From assembly GCA_002105175.1 (NCBI GenBank), contig MCGE01000010.1, positions 310,001-374,000 of the forward strand: a stretch of DNA of 64,000 nucleotides, given 5' to 3'. The stretch's first letter is position 1; the number at the start of each line of letters is the position of its first letter. This document shows, piece after piece, positions 23,618 to 35,165 of this stretch. The position numbers and the translations under genes are program-made. The DNA is from Absidia repens (taxonomy: Eukaryota; Mucoromycota; Mucoromycetes; Mucorales; Cunninghamellaceae). The notes under the pieces were generated by a model. It ran no database searches. It was not told the DNA's origin and saw only the letters and a list, made by a program, of their open reading frames with translations.

Positions 23618-23689
23618 CTCCCATGCGGGGAATTGAACCCCGGCCACCACGGTGAGAGCGTGGGATCCTAGCCACTAGACCACATGGGA
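23618..23689 (-). tRNA. tRNA-Glu (anticodon CUC)
   Basis: The 72-nt gene folds as a full cloverleaf. The acceptor stem TCCCATG pairs with CATGGGA, the D-arm contains GGTCTAGTGGCTAGGAT, the anticodon stem CCACG/CGTGG closes the loop CTCTCAC (anticodon CTC), and the T-arm is CCGGGGTTCAATTCCCCG. No intron and no encoded CCA are present. It reads GAG codons. A second Glu gene with UUC lies at 38 kb. Confidence 0.96.
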
Positions 23690-23924
23690 AGATGGGATTG
23701 AAATTTTCAATGAAATAAACGGATGTTAAAGACAACGAAAAGTTTCAATCTCCGAAATATGGGTAAACTGAGGAGTCACGGATCTTTTTAAATTTTTTTT
23801 GCTTTTTCTTTCCTAAACACATTTGTCTTTCATCACCTGCTTTCCCTCCCTTTTTTTTTAATTTTAATTTTTGCACTATATATAAATATATATATATTTA
23901 TATATATATATTATACACATATAT

Positions 23925-26900
23925 ATGGCTCTCCGGAATCCGAAAGGAGCTATTTTGAACCAAAAGGACTATGAGTCTGACGATGTGATATCTTGTTTTG
24001 AACCGATTCGTGATCAACTGCTAACGGAACTACGACCTCAACAACCTGATCTTGACTTTAACGCCGTCGATTTGACGATATTCTTGTGCATGTTACAACA
24101 ATTTCAACAAGAAAATCTTGGTCGGTTCAATAAACACAGTAGTAATGTACCGCTTCGTATTCCAGCAAAGCTATTCACCATGCCACAACAACGCGTCGAC
24201 AATTCGGTAGATATCACTGGCAGTAAGAGTAAGAAGATACATCGACAACAACGACAAGCACATCTTTTGGACAAAACCCAATCTATCTACACCATCTTAC
24301 TTGCAGCTTATACTTTTCTGGGCAAATACAATTGGAAGAAGTGGGACTTCGGTAATCCAGCACGAAAAACGAAAAACTTGAAGCTAGTACAATTTATACG
24401 GGACGCCTTGGTCGAAAAGCAACTACTTCATGTGCCAAGGATTGCCTTTAGTGACTCAACACTTGCATCTTCCTCTACAAAGAAAGCATTGACGTCGATT
24501 GTGCGGAAAATTGGTTGTAAGTACGGGATAAAGTGGAGGATACTGTGTATGATTCACAGCACGGAATCTTACGTATGGTATATCTATATATTTATATATA
24601 TTATATTTAGGTGATTTGGTGGATCGTCATGACAACCCTACTCATATTATACATGGTGGTCTGCATACATATGATGATATGGAAGAAGACTGGTTTAGAA
24701 CTTTAGAAAAACAAGGCGACAAGGTATTGGTGCATTGGTGGTATTATCCTGATTCATATGACAGCTGGCTCACTCAAACTGAACAATTCGCTGACCCTGA
24801 AGATGCTCCTCAACATGTTGGTCCCTGGCACCTCAACTGTAGATGGTTACAAGACTCTGTCAAATTCAATGAACTCATGAATGAAGAAGATTATGAAGAT
24901 GTGGAGGCAGACTCTGCGGAATCGGGTGAAGACGACGAAAATGACGACGACGAAGAGGATGATGAAGAAGACGACATCACAGCACAGACAACAATCACAA
25001 CTACTACGACTCCTTCGGACAAAATCATCAACGATTCAACTACTACATCTGCACAGCGACTGAAACGAAAGGCAAGCGAAACTTTTACTTATTTGCAAAA
25101 CGAACAAGATGATGAAGATGACGGCGGCAGCACTGGCGGCGGTATGAATGACGACGGCGATAACAACAGTACATCTCATCCTATCAAACGACCGGTGTTG
25201 GATTCTTTTGCTCAACCTCAAGTGCGTATTAGAGATGTCGAAGTTGAACGACCACTACTGGGCAGTCGACAACGGAAAAACGAATTTGAACCTTATATGA
25301 ATGGCGACATCAGCAACATCTCGCAGTATGTAGATCAACATGTACAAGTCCCTGAAACATCAATAACACACGGGAAGGAACAAACGGACACCAACAGTGA
25401 TAGCCAAGGTAAGTACTATTTATCCCTTCTCTCGCAAGTTTACTAACTTTTTTCTTTTTTTGTGGCTATGAAAGAATTATTTTCTCTGTGTTACACCGAT
25501 CCTCAAGATTATGCCTCACCTTATTTACCTGATTGGTTTGACATGGATAAGGCAAATGACATTGAAAAACTGGCCCTTCCTGAATTTTTTGATGACCATT
25601 TAGATGCCTATATCAAATATCGAAACTTCATGGTGCAACAGTATCAATCCAATCCTGCTTATTATGTCACTGTATCATCGTGCAAGACTGCCTTTCCAGA
25701 TGCTGACATGGTTTCGTTGGTTCGGCTGCATAGTTTTTTGGAATTGTATGATGTGATCAATGCAAAGGTAAATTGAAAAATGAAGAGAACAAAATAGAAG
25801 GTTCAAAATAGAAGGTTAGGTTCATAAATGGAGAACAAAATAGAAGGTTCATAAATGGAATTGTATTTAACCTGGATTTTTTATTCTGCTGATAGACTGA
25901 TCCTCGTCGGCGTATATATGAACCAGTGATTGATAGCGAACCAGATGCGTATGCTGATCTGAACCACACACGGTCTCTGAAATCATTAGAAAAGCTTGAT
26001 ATTCAATACTTGCGAAAACTCATGTATGATCCTGTCAAATCTCGAAAAACGTGTGCTATTTGGAATGTGGCAAATGAAGATTCCAGTACTTCAGGTGGCT
26101 CAAAAATCCAAAGGTGCAAGGGGTGTCACTCTGATTGCAGCGTCATTCGTTACCAGTGTATCAAGCGGTTGGATGTTTGTTTATGCGTGGATTGCTTTGT
26201 CAATGGGAACTTCTCGTCGGTGTTTTCAAGTAGTGACTTTTTGCGAATGGAGGAAGACAACAATAACGGCAACAACGGTGGCAACAACGAACAAGATATG
26301 GATGAAGAATGGACGGACGAAGAAACTCTTTTGCTATTGGAGGGTGTGGATCGATACGACGATGACTGGCTGATGGTTTCCGAACATGTTGGCACCCATA
26401 CCAAGGAAGAATGCATTACCCAATTTTTACAGATGCCAATCACCGACGAATTCCTCACATCAAAACTATCGAACAAAGAATTGGACCAGCTTCCATTTGG
26501 TAACACTCCGAATCCAGTCATGACGATGATAACCTATTTATCCGCGCATATTAACCCTGGTGTGGCAGCAGCAGCAGCAAAAGCAGCAATGAAGGAACTA
26601 CTACAGGCGAACGCTTCTTTGGAAACTATTGACAAATCGGATCAAAAGGAAGACGAGGGGGATGATGCAGCAATGGAAGTGGACATTGATACTGATGGGG
26701 TGGACGATGACAACAATGACAGCGAACAAATGGATGCTCCTACTACAACAAATTCACCATCATCACCGATCATTCCCAAAAAGACAATGTTAGCAGCAAC
26801 GTCAGCCGCCATCAAAGCTGCGGCATCACAGGCTCGAAAACTATCTAGCTACGAGGATCAAGAGATACAACATTGGATAAGGTTAGCTGTCAAAACTGTT

Positions 26901-26974
26901 ACTGACAAATTAGCCATGAAGGTAATAAAAATAGGATGAAGGAGCGTCAAAAGGCACCGGCAAGAAATACTCAT

Positions 26975-27006
<32 letters not shown>

Positions 27007-27208
27007 GGTAGATTCAACAATATGAGGAATTTGATCGGATATTGGAAGCTGACAACCAAGAAATGAAAAATCAATCAAATATACTGCAAACCACCTTAGA
27101 AAATCTCTGTCAACAGCATTTCGATGTGCCATTAAACACAACAATTGACACTCAAGGTACAGATACAGCAGCATCAACGGAAACCGCGACCCCTTCTTTA
27201 CTCGACTG
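23925..27208 (+). CDS. SWI/SNF-RSC chromatin remodelling subunit (Swi3/Rsc8/SMARCC type)
   Basis: The product is a SMARCC-family core subunit of SWI/SNF-type remodellers in the nucleus, about 970 residues. Exon 1 (23925-24516) and exon 2 encode the N-terminal SMARCC BRCT/chromo-like module (QSIYTILLAAYTFLGKYNWKKW, THIIHGG, VLVHWWYYPDSYDSWL). An acidic, Ser/Thr-rich linker follows. The SWIRM domain is at 25.5-25.8 kb (LPEFFDDHLDAYIKYRNFMV, VSLVRLHSFLELYDVINAK). Next come a zinc-finger-like segment with paired cysteines (CKGCHSDCSVIRYQCIKR), the SANT domain (EEWTDEETLLLLEGVDRYDD..W..VSEHVGTHTKEECITQFL) and a C-terminal helix plus coiled coil for dimerisation. The stop is at 27206-27208. The BRCT/chromo half is typical of animal SMARCC and of early-diverging fungi. 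Confidence 0.92.
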
Positions 27209-27630
27209 AATTTTAGATTAGACTGCCTCTTTTACGCTTTTGCCCCTTTACTGTATTTTTTATGTTTATTATTCGTATTTTCTTCTTTGTTATGTTTATT
27301 ATTCGTATTTTCTTCTTTGTCTATTATTCCCCATTTTGTACATTTTTTTATTATTATTCTAATATAATAAACCTGACCATTGATGTCATACCCAGTTCCC
27401 TTGACTTTTTTTTTTTTGTTACTTCGTATGCATATAACTCATTTTTCTTTTATTATTTTATTCCTCACTGTTGCCTCTTGAAATAAAAAGCGGTTTATCA
27501 ATTCCATTCATGCTTAGTCTCCTCTTGTTATTGAGACATTTATATTTTATGTTGTGGTTGGTTGGTAATAGACTATTTATTGAACAGTATTAAAGACAAA
27601 CTGTTTATATATTAAAGAGAAAATGGACCG
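27209..27630. other. 3' flank of the SWI3-like gene
   Basis: The region holds a perfect 30-bp tandem duplication (27261-27290 and 27291-27320), an AATAAA signal near 27366 and T-rich sequence. No gene is seen. Confidence 0.5.
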
Positions 27631-28745
27631 TAAGAATACCCAGCTACAGTAACTTATAATTTCGCTCTTTTGGTCCTCCGACTTTTTTTTTCTCAATCGC
27701 TGCCCGCCCATAGTGCCAAACCACAGAGTCTTCCATCCCATCCTATCAAAATACACACTTCAGACGCCCCCCCTGCCCCCAGTAGCTACATAATTAATAC
27801 TATTCTCAACTTTGTACTTCAATATAATCCACCACAACAAAATACACTGTAATACCTGTTTTTTCACACAAACACATCCATGTATTTTTTTTCTACGCAC
27901 AAACTTATAGACTTGGTAGAAGTCTCCATAATACCCAATCCGTTCCTTTTCGTATATATATAGACGCACTTTTTTTTTTCTATGCATATTAATACATATT
28001 CGATGAAGCTCATCATGTAAGCGTACAACAGAGAAACCAATTATAATAAAAAGAACATATTTATTCAGACGTAGATACAACGATGAATACAACGATGACA
28101 AACTATCACTAAACTAATGAGTGCTAATCTACTGTCGTACCCAAATCCTTCATCCAAATTGAAAGCCTTCCCCCATGATGTTTGTTTTGCGTTTTTTAAA
28201 ACGCCCCTAATTCAAGATCCTAGATCACCAGTACCCCAATGAGCCTTGCCATCATATCATTCAGACTATCATGAAGGAAAAAAATAAAAAAGAAAGAAAA
28301 AGAGTGGAAAAAAAATGGAGTCAAAAAAATAGACAGCAAAATGCGGAGCCTGAATCATCTTGCCTTCATTTTTTTGGTCAAAAAATCAGGAAAAGGGCAA
28401 TCGCCATGATTTCCATAGTGCATAATTCGTTTTATCTTCCAGTGGAAAGCCAGTTGCAGCCCTACATAATCAAGCTCTAATCTCTCTGATGCCTTTCAAA
28501 TAAGCTATTATTTCAGCACACAAAAAAATTCATTGACGGCGCACTGAGCACGACGGTTGGGCCCCAAGGGGCTGCCCACCAAAGTGCGAAATGGCGGAGG
28601 CTCTAATCCCTTCCCATCAAAACCCACACTTTACTAACAAAAACTCTGGACACCTGATAAATCGAAAGATTTCCAAAAGCTCCAGCGGAGCGCCAGAGCG
28701 CTTATTTGATAAAAAAGATGTTTAAAATCTTCGACTTTTTTAAGC
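27631..28745 (-). repeat. Segmental repeat, copy II (with subtype B element at 28040-28250)
   Basis: The minus strand is collinear with 35926-36948 on the plus strand and, in its lower part, with 22160-22825. Landmarks on the plus strand are GATTTCCATAGTGCATAATT, AATGCGGAGCCTGAATCAT, GGGCCCCAAGGGGCTGCCC and TTCAAGATCCTAGATCACC. It includes a subtype B element (core CATGATGTTTG / AAACGCCCCTAATTCAAG). Small open frames inside lack gene support. Confidence 0.8.
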
Positions 28746-29194
28746 CCAGTTGTACGTACTTTAGGTCGAGTGTGAATTATAAAAACGATCAGAGCGTGTG
28801 GTGTTTTCCATTACAAGTTTAATGATCTGCAGCTATTTACAGAACATATAAATTTGAACTGTACCTGTTTCCAGGTAGCTCAAATATCACTGGTACAGTA
28901 GAGTTTCTCACTGGCCAGACGGCTAGTGGTTCGGTGAGAGTAGGTCGCTCAGGGCCAGTCTTTTAGACTTAGATACATAGCTTTAGGCATGCATTCCCCA
29001 TTGAATAATACATCTTTCCTGGCACTGATTATTATCATCAGGGTAGACCGCATATGAAGGCTTTTATATATTGGTTTGCCAAAACGTCATTGTGATTATT
29101 TATTTGATTTTTGAAACACCGCGGCTTAAATTTTGTGTGTTTTTCTTATGTACGTACAGCGACTTTTTCTCTTTTTCTTGACACTTATGAAAAT
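28746..29194. other. Upstream region of the 29.2-kb gene with several short hairpins
   Basis: Between 28860 and 28960 there are closely spaced inverted repeats (ACCTGTTTCCAGGT; ACTGGCC at 28910-28916 pairing with GGCCAGT at 28953-28959). The rest is AT-rich. No coding region is seen. Confidence 0.4.
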
Positions 29195-30580
29195 ATGGCA
29201 CAGGAACCTCAAATGCGCGAACAAGCCTACCAAGATGATGCTTTTGCGGCAAGTTTATCACTAGAAGAAGAGTTGCTTGGAAAAGGATACACAGCGACAC
29301 CCCTTGGGACTTCATTGGCAGCTGAATTGCAATCGGCGACTCATCCACCTATGGAACCATTATCTCCTACACCAAGTAACAGCAAACTAGCAAGTATGGC
29401 CATGGATGGTAGCACATCAAATGCTCTTCGCCGTAATTCGGACGCGTTACCTCATCAAATCGATCCATTCAACAAATATTTGGAAGGCACCTCTTCCCCC
29501 AACTTGGAACAGCAGTATTTTGATAGTGAAACTACAACAGCAAATATTCATCTGAGCAGTAGCAACAGCAGCAGCTCCAGCAGTAAACACAATGGAGGAG
29601 AAGCGACACTCTCTAGTCCTGGTGGAGGACTTGCACCTTCCAGTTTGGCATCTCATATCAATCAAACAACCAATCACAACATGAATCACAGCAATGGAAT
29701 ACTCAGGGACTCAGGTTATGGACAAGATACTTTTTCTGATCAAACAAGCCCCGTCATGTCACCTTTGCAATGGTCAACGTTTGGTCGAAGTCGGCGCAGC
29801 TCTTTCTCCTCGACTTGGTCTTCACTTGAACCTGAAGTAGACGAAGATCCTTTTGAAGTGTTGAAACGGCAATTGGAGGAACTCAACTCGGTGGTCTGGG
29901 AAACGAAGACGCTACACAAACGATTGAGCCATACCTTAGCATCAGCAGATGTACGATCGATGCAGATACAACATGGTGGAAGGAAAAGGACAACAACATC
30001 ATCAATGGTGGACAGGGGCAAGTCTCTGGAATTGATCATGACTTCAGTGACTAGTTTGGTGGAAAGTAAAGCGCGCGACCGTGAACGACAAACCAACTCA
30101 CTCCGCAATTTGGAGAGCGCTCTACGCAAAGAAACAAGCTGGATGTCCTTGGATGCATTACGTGAACTTGAACATTTGGTAGGCCAAATGAAGGTGACAC
30201 TTTACGACAAAAGCTATATTTACGAAAACCCTCTGCCTCTACTACGACACTTGACGATGGAAACGTCAGCCATGACTGATACATTGGAGGAACTCAAGGA
30301 ATTGATGTATGTCAACAAACGTCAAGTGACTGAATTGAATCAACGCTTGCGATCGATTGCCAAGACGGTGCATGAAGTGCGGAAAGATATACGACGCATC
30401 AACAAGTTTTTGGAAGAAAAGGACGACGACGATGCATTGGTGCTAGAAAAAGGTGAAGTGCAAGACCGCGTCAAGGAAATCATGTGGGGTTTGGATGATT
30501 TGGATGTCACCTCAAGTCAAAAAATCAAGCAAATGCAGCTTTTCTGGGAAGAACAAATCGCTTCTGCTACTGTGTCATGA
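29195..30580 (+). CDS. Hypothetical coiled-coil protein, single exon
   Basis: An intronless frame of 461 residues starts at MAQEPQMREQAYQDD. The frame is open further upstream, but that part is T-rich leader sequence, so 29195 is preferred. The family is not recognised. Residues 1-230 are Ser/Asn/Thr-rich and probably disordered, with a polyserine run. From about residue 235 (DEDPFEVLKRQLEELNSVVW) to the end the protein is helical and charged, with heptad leucines (LEELKELMYVNKRQVTELNQ; RKDIRRINKFLEEKDDDD), predicting extended coiled coils. The C-terminus (KIKQMQLFWEEQIASATVS) is also helical. It may be a lineage-specific scaffold; no function is assigned. It converges on the F-box gene. Confidence 0.75.
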   Translation: MAQEPQMREQAYQDDAFAASLSLEEELLGKGYTATPLGTSLAAELQSATHPPMEPLSPTPSNSKLASMAMDGSTSNALRRNSDALPHQIDPFNKYLEGTSSPNLEQQYFDSETTTANIHLSSSNSSSSSSKHNGGEATLSSPGGGLAPSSLASHINQTTNHNMNHSNGILRDSGYGQDTFSDQTSPVMSPLQWSTFGRSRRSSFSSTWSSLEPEVDEDPFEVLKRQLEELNSVVWETKTLHKRLSHTLASADVRSMQIQHGGRKRTTTSSMVDRGKSLELIMTSVTSLVESKARDRERQTNSLRNLESALRKETSWMSLDALRELEHLVGQMKVTLYDKSYIYENPLPLLRHLTMETSAMTDTLEELKELMYVNKRQVTELNQRLRSIAKTVHEVRKDIRRINKFLEEKDDDDALVLEKGEVQDRVKEIMWGLDDLDVTSSQKIKQMQLFWEEQIASATVS

Positions 30581-31198
30581 ATGGGTTTCGCAAATCAGCC
30601 TCTCTGTCTCTCTCTAGATTATATCTTTAGTTTAAATGCTCCTCTACCACTTCCCATCTTCCCCCAAATATATCATATTTTTATACATACACTTCTATAT
30701 TTTATCTACTTATTTATCGTTGATTTACAACATCTTTGATATACTTTTACCATACCAACCTCATTTTATCCCCCAATCTCTTGTATGATTCTTATGCTTG
30801 AAATGAATTAATAAAAAACGATTATTATATTTTTATACGCTTCGGTCTTCATCCCAAAAAAAAAAAGTTGTTTTGTATTGTTTTTTTTTTTGTTTTTTTT
30901 TTGTCATGTGGTTCCTGTCCCACATAATATTTGTTTAGGCATGTGTTAAAAAAAACACGACCTTTGAATCTCCAATTTTATTTTCCATAATCAATCATTA
31001 AATCAAAAAGTCGACAAATCAAACGTAAATAATAATAATACATCAATTTCCCCAATTTTATTTCCATTAATCCCAATATAATAAATAAATAATACTAATA
31101 ATAAACTATAACTATAACTATAACTATAACTATATGAATACAAACAAGACTATGAGTAGTAAAAAAAAAACAAAAACAAATAGACTAACTATATCTAA
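30581..31198. other. Convergent 3' region
   Basis: The region is AT-rich, with an AATAAA signal at about 30809 for the upstream gene and a short tandem CTATAA repeat at 31107-31133 near the 3' end of the F-box gene. No other feature is seen. Confidence 0.45.
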
Positions 31199-33037
31199 TC
31201 AAAGTCCAGATATCATCGTAGAGGAAGAATGTTGAGCCATGATTGAACAACCTTCTAGGCCAATATACTGAATTGCATGACCCCGGTGTTGGCGCAGCCT
31301 ACGGATGAGTTGGTCTGTCAAGCAAGTCCAATGCGAAAAGTCTACAGCTTTCAGATGCTTTAAATTCATCATCATCATTTCCACTGTGGCTTGAGTTACT
31401 TGATCCGCTTCTTTGTATTGAGGTGGTTGCTGTTCGCGCCGGTGATCGGTCGTGCTATGATAACCTAATGAGTTGTTGGTGCTTGTGCTATGTTTCCAAA
31501 CGGGCTGGCTAAGATGACGAGAGCGGTGCGACCGTGGTCGTTCCTGTTGTTGTTGTTGTTGCAGTTCTATCTGATCCGTTGTTGTGCTGCCGATGGGATC
31601 GATGTTGTGTTGGCGAAGCATATCGAGTAAAGAGTCTAGGGCATTTGGTTTTGTGTATAAAGAGGATGATTTCGATCGTGAGAGTTGACGCTGTTGAAGT
31701 AAAGATGCGGAGAGTGATGTGGACGATGGGCGTGGTGATAATGTCGTTGATGTGGAAGATGAGGAGGATGAAGATGATGGTGAGAGCGGTGGTTGTGTAT
31801 CGTCTTGGTATTCGGATTTGGTGCGGTTGCGAAGGTTCATTGATGATGATGAGAAAGGCATGATCCACGGTTCCTGTTGCTGCTCAACACGCATACGTTG
31901 CTGTAACTGACAAACAAGTTGAGATTTATTCTGGCCAACGTAGAGCTGCTCCAAACGAGGACAGTGATGTACCAACGCCTTGATGTCGGAATGAAGAATA
32001 GAGCATATCCTCGTAGCATCCACACCGATCAGTCGAGGTCCACAAAGAAGAGCCAGATCTTGTAAGAGGCGTCCAGACACCCGAATACAATCCTTGATGT
32101 TGATAAACCGTAATGATTGCCGAGAGGCTGCTACCAAAGAGCGCACACCAGTTTGGGTGACCCGATGGCACCCTGTCAAATGGATGGTTTCTAGAGAGTC
32201 GCATCGCATAGATAAAGAGACCAGAGCAGCATCTGTTAAACGTGTACCATAAGATAAATTCAGATGTATGAGAGAAGGCGCACACGAAGCTCGTGCCAGG
32301 TGTTGATAACCAGAAGAAGTTACACGTTTGCAGTGAGAGAGGTCAAGTACTGTAATGTTCGGGCAATGGCGGGTGATATATAGCAAGACATCGTCGGTGA
32401 CCTGTTCAGGGATACGACCTAACCGTAGTGTTTGGACAGCGTGACCATATTTTGTAAGGCGGAAAGATCGGATGATGGTTGGGAGAGGAGGTGATGAAAC
32501 GTGATGCCCACTATCTAAAGAACATGCTGCAGTTGATGATGATGTAGTGGTTGTGGAGGAGGAGCGATGCGGACGTCTATAAGAGGGCGATGGAGATGCA
32601 TGAGGCGTATAATCAACATCGGTGGGACATAATAGCGATGGCGGCGGAAGGATCGGGTCTATCCATAGGAGCGGGGTCACAAGACGATGCCACCTTTGAC
32701 ACACCATTGTACAATGTAATAAATCATTTTTTGTTCCGTTCAATATCACAAGTCGCAGTATTTCATTGGGTATTTTGTGTATAGGTGCAGTTGAATACGA
32801 GTCCATTGTTGGTGATGGCGATGGTGAATGTATCAGATGTATTGAATCCGTTGAGATGGAGATTGATGGTTTTCGTTGTTGCTGTTGGTGTCGCTGACGA
32901 GGTGCAGGTGATTGAGCTACATATACGACGGCATCAAGCGCAGCTTTAATACGAATGTAAGTTCGGACAATATATTCCGTCCATACCACCAAAAAAGAAA
33001 TAATAGAATAAAGGGATGATTCTTCTTTGATGGTCAT
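31199..33037 (-). CDS. F-box and leucine-rich-repeat protein
   Basis: The product is a predicted SCF ubiquitin-ligase substrate receptor of 612 residues without introns. The F-box lies at about residues 85-125 (IHKIPNEILRLVILNGTKND, HCTMVCQRWHRLVTPLLW). A Ser/Thr/Pro linker is followed by cysteine-containing LRRs of the FBXL2/Grr1/AMN1 type (CPNITVLDLSHCKRVTSSGY; SLIHLNLSYGTRLTDAAL; SLETIHLTGCHRVTQTGV; LRFINIKDCIRVSGRLL; RLEQLYVGQN). A long Ser/Gln-rich insert separates the last LRR (LKAVDFSHWTCLTDQLIRRL). The N-terminal 35 residues are hydrophobic in part (SIISFLVVWTEYIVRTYI) and might be an anchor. A later start (MDSYSTAP, just before the F-box) is possible. Confidence 0.85.
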   Translation of the reverse strand: MTIKEESSLYSIISFLVVWTEYIVRTYIRIKAALDAVVYVAQSPAPRQRHQQQQRKPSISISTDSIHLIHSPSPSPTMDSYSTAPIHKIPNEILRLVILNGTKNDLLHCTMVCQRWHRLVTPLLWIDPILPPPSLLCPTDVDYTPHASPSPSYRRPHRSSSTTTTSSSTAACSLDSGHHVSSPPLPTIIRSFRLTKYGHAVQTLRLGRIPEQVTDDVLLYITRHCPNITVLDLSHCKRVTSSGYQHLARASCAPSLIHLNLSYGTRLTDAALVSLSMRCDSLETIHLTGCHRVTQTGVRSLVAASRQSLRFINIKDCIRVSGRLLQDLALLCGPRLIGVDATRICSILHSDIKALVHHCPRLEQLYVGQNKSQLVCQLQQRMRVEQQQEPWIMPFSSSSMNLRNRTKSEYQDDTQPPLSPSSSSSSSSTSTTLSPRPSSTSLSASLLQQRQLSRSKSSSLYTKPNALDSLLDMLRQHNIDPIGSTTTDQIELQQQQQQERPRSHRSRHLSQPVWKHSTSTNNSLGYHSTTDHRREQQPPQYKEADQVTQATVEMMMMNLKHLKAVDFSHWTCLTDQLIRRLRQHRGHAIQYIGLEGCSIMAQHSSSTMISGL

Positions 33038-33128
33038 TTTCACAGGGAAAAAGATTTGACAAAAAAAAAGTGATAAAAAGAAGGAAGAGAGAGGGAAAAT
33101 AACTGGGTTTCAAAATGTCATTTTTTAT

Positions 33129-33171
<43 letters not shown>

Positions 33172-34844
33172 CAGATTTGGTGTCAAGCAACTATTCTCAT
33201 CATTTACCAGCAAGTATTATATAAACTTTCTTGACATCAATTACGTGAAAGATCAGTTGTCTCTGAATTCTTTTTTTGTACACGTTAACTACCTTTGTAT
33301 AATTAATTGTCTCAAGTTAAAGATCAGGCCAACGGGATTTGATTTTTGATACCTCGTTCTTTTATCATATGGGTCTCGTTATACCACCATTGTCATTCAT
33401 TATAAGAAAATCGAATGAACACAAGGAATTTTTAGTCTTTCCTTTGATCACACGAAAGATGTGTTACAGTCAAGCCAAATATTAAACCCCGCCTGGACGT
33501 CAAAAAAAAAATGAATGGGGCAGCGGAGCCAACTTCAAGAGCATCATTACTTTAACATATTGTGAAGCATTTCAGGCACAGTTTTATCATGTATAGCTAG
33601 TGGACTGTTTTTAGTATAATCTAGGAATTGTTATTTTTTTTTCTCGCTTATTTGTTTGTAAACAAAGCAACTACCATATATTTCATTTTTTTCTCACTCA
33701 AAAATATGCTATGCTACAGTATAATTATATTGGGCTTGCAGCACTTTATTATTATTACTCTTATCATTATTGTCCATTGATGTACTTACTGGAAATCCGG
33801 AAGATATAAAAATATTAGTTATTTTTTATTTTATTATCTTCAGTTATATTTACTCGATTCACTTGATTTCCTATTTTCATTATCATTCTTTATTTTTAAG
33901 TAGCCACGCTGTTGTATTCTAAGTGTGTGGTGTGGATCCTTGGGGCGCAACCTACATTGCTCGTCGCCCAAAGTGATCGGTCGCAAACAAAATCACACAT
34001 AATCATTTGAAAAGAAATTGTTGTTGTAGAATTATTATGAACTCCACTTGCACTATTTTTTTTTTTTTTTTTTTTTTTTGATAAAGATCATTTTACTTTT
34101 ACCATTCATTCGCTTTTGTCTTTGTTTATCATTGCTGTAAATGATTTAATCATAAGTAAATTTGATTGTTATCAAATAAAACTGTCATTATAAACTATCC
34201 CCGGAAAGAAGTCGCCTCTTAACTATCGATATCAAAAAATAGTCCTATATCACGACAAATAACAAAAAAAAAAAAAAAAAAAAAAAAAAAAGATACTCAG
34301 CACGTGTACAAAAATAAAAATAATTTTATGGTGTATTTCATCCATGCATGTTGGATGTACATTGAAGCATGCTCACTAGGAACGCCAATTAACGAAGTTT
34401 GAAAATTCTTTCACTGGCCTCACTGAAATCCCTTACGTACATGCCGTAAGATTTAATTCATATCTTATCATACTCCGAAAATGAAAATAAAACGACTCTT
34501 CAATATCCTCTGGGACCGATAGTAGTGACTGATAGTTTTGAAAAGCAAAAAAAAAAAAAAAAAAAAAAGATATATTTTCTTGAAGCATAAACACAGCCTG
34601 CAAGAGATCTACTGGTGATGGTAGCATGAGGTTAACGATTGGGAGTTCTAAAAAACGATAAATATTATTTTAAAGGGAAGAGTGTAAAAAGAAATCTAAT
34701 ATACTATATAAGACATATGAGAAATAGAACAATAGTCAACGCTAATCAAAAATGTTGACTGTAGTGAAAAAGTGATCTCTTGCATACGACATGAGAGCGA
34801 CTAATGGGGCATTTTTTGATTTGAAGCATGTAAAAGGAACATAT
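33038..34844. other. Gene-poor AT-rich spacer
   Basis: The region contains a 40-nt T run (33130-33169), further homopolymer runs near 34055-34079, 34264-34291 and 34549-34568, and AAACCCCGCC at about 33484. I see no gene or recognisable RNA. Confidence 0.45.
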
Positions 34845-35165
34845 TTTATTTTATATATAGATACAAACAATAGACAAACTAATACTAAGCTAAGCTAATG
34901 GTGGCTTCAAAAAGCCAACTAATGGGTGGTCCTAAATCGTGAAACCAAAATGAACGGGTTTCCCCGTTCATGCTGTAATCCCTGAGCTGAAAACCCTTTT
35001 AAACTAGTCCTGATACAATTCTAGGTCCAAAATAATCCCATTGAAGTTGAATGGTGAAGAAAAAAAAAAGGAGGAAAAAAAGAATTGAAAAGGAAAAGGA
35101 AGAGAAAGAGAGTGGGGAAAAAAAAAATGGGAGTAAACAAAAATTCACGTGGGCGGCATTTGAAA
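34845..35165 (-). repeat. Dispersed hairpin element, subtype A
   Basis: Read on the minus strand, this copy starts with AAATGCCGCC (35161-35152) and CACGTGAATTTT, passes a long pyrimidine tract and CATTCAACTTC, then the core (GACTAGTTT, AAGGGTTTTCAGCTCAGGGA, CATGAACGGGGAAACCCGTT) and ends at about 34850 with an AT-rich tail. The stem bases differ from the consensus on one arm. Confidence 0.75.

Noticed and set aside
28271..28480. Open frame in repeat copy II (with counterpart in copy III) as a transposon protein
   Set aside because: The similarity between copies is explained by DNA duplication, the frame is short and Lys-rich, and no transposase motif is present.
29111..29194. Upstream extension of the 29.2-kb protein by 28 residues
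   Set aside because: The stretch is T-rich leader-like sequence without the composition of the protein; the ATG at 29195 starts the Gln/Glu-rich N-terminus.
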